Of a stretch of DNA of 12,091 nucleotides, positions 12,089-12,091 are shown one piece after another; the first letter of the stretch is position 1; each line of letters begins with the position of its first letter. The position numbers and the translations under genes were made by a program. Source of the DNA: VMFP01 sp964630025 (GTDB taxonomy: Bacteria; Patescibacteriota; Andersenbacteria; UBA10190; CAIZMI01); NCBI GenBank assembly GCA_964630025.1, contig CAZVRG010000026.1, positions 1 to 12,091 of the forward strand, read 5' to 3'. The notes under the pieces are model-generated. The model searched no databases, was not told the DNA's origin, and saw only the letters and a program-made list of their open reading frames with translations.

Positions 12089-12091
12089 GAG

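Noticed and set aside
1..12091. CRISPR array, tRNA or rRNA genes, insertion sequence with transposase
   Set aside because: No regularly spaced repeats, no cloverleaf-like segments and no transposase or integrase coding sequence were found by reading.

Overview
The window looks like a piece of a candidate-phylum bacterium, most likely Patescibacteria/CPR. By eye it has mid-range to moderately high GC and compact genes. The set of genes is typical: a single-chain glycyl-tRNA synthetase, a short methionyl-tRNA synthetase without a C-terminal tRNA-binding domain, a YerC-like TrpR-family regulator, TatD, an M16 peptidase, an AI-2E family permease, a large one-pass surface protein, and several small unknown proteins. 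The phylum is an inference from gene content and style. I cannot place it more precisely, and no rRNA or tRNA gene is visible. A run of ten Ns (6498-6507) shows this is a scaffold.

Layout. 2-529: the 3' part of an ASCH/PUA-like protein. 552-880: a self-contained unit for a 72-aa unknown protein with a textbook promoter, Shine-Dalgarno (SD) and terminator. 938-2902: a membrane-anchored protein with about four beta-sandwich repeats, then two hairpins. 3072-3653: a charged, coiled-coil-like protein. 3661-3812: a GC-rich stretch with a long-range stem and a U tract. 3857-6459: glyS and an M16 peptidase. 6443-6540: an assembly gap flanked by two similar copies of the M16 gene end. 6570-7610: AI-2E permease. 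7640-8495: three small accessory genes on the minus strand ending in an intrinsic terminator. 8598-10127: metG, with a palindromic insertion. 10128-11646: TrpR-like regulator, tatD and a DUF4258-like gene, with two related palindromic operator candidates. 11659-11868: a small minus-strand membrane protein. The right edge holds a possible small RNA and a bidirectional terminator.

Two themes stand out. First, many main genes have no SD. Instead a -10-like hexamer lies 6-7 nt before the start codon (3072, 8598, 10162, 10652, and 11868 on the minus strand), which suggests leaderless mRNAs. The small unknown genes at 627, 7951(-) and 8495(-) carry clear SDs. Second, the regulator at 10162-10581 has a near-identical 18-bp element in its own promoter and again inside a perfect 32-bp palindrome before tatD. 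This points to autoregulation and a local tatD-DUF4258 regulon.

The other notable signals are an in-frame 33-nt palindromic insertion in metG, a likely frameshift in a small zinc-knuckle gene (7991-8200), and evidence that the gap at 6498 hides a second M16 gene or joins two variants of one locus.
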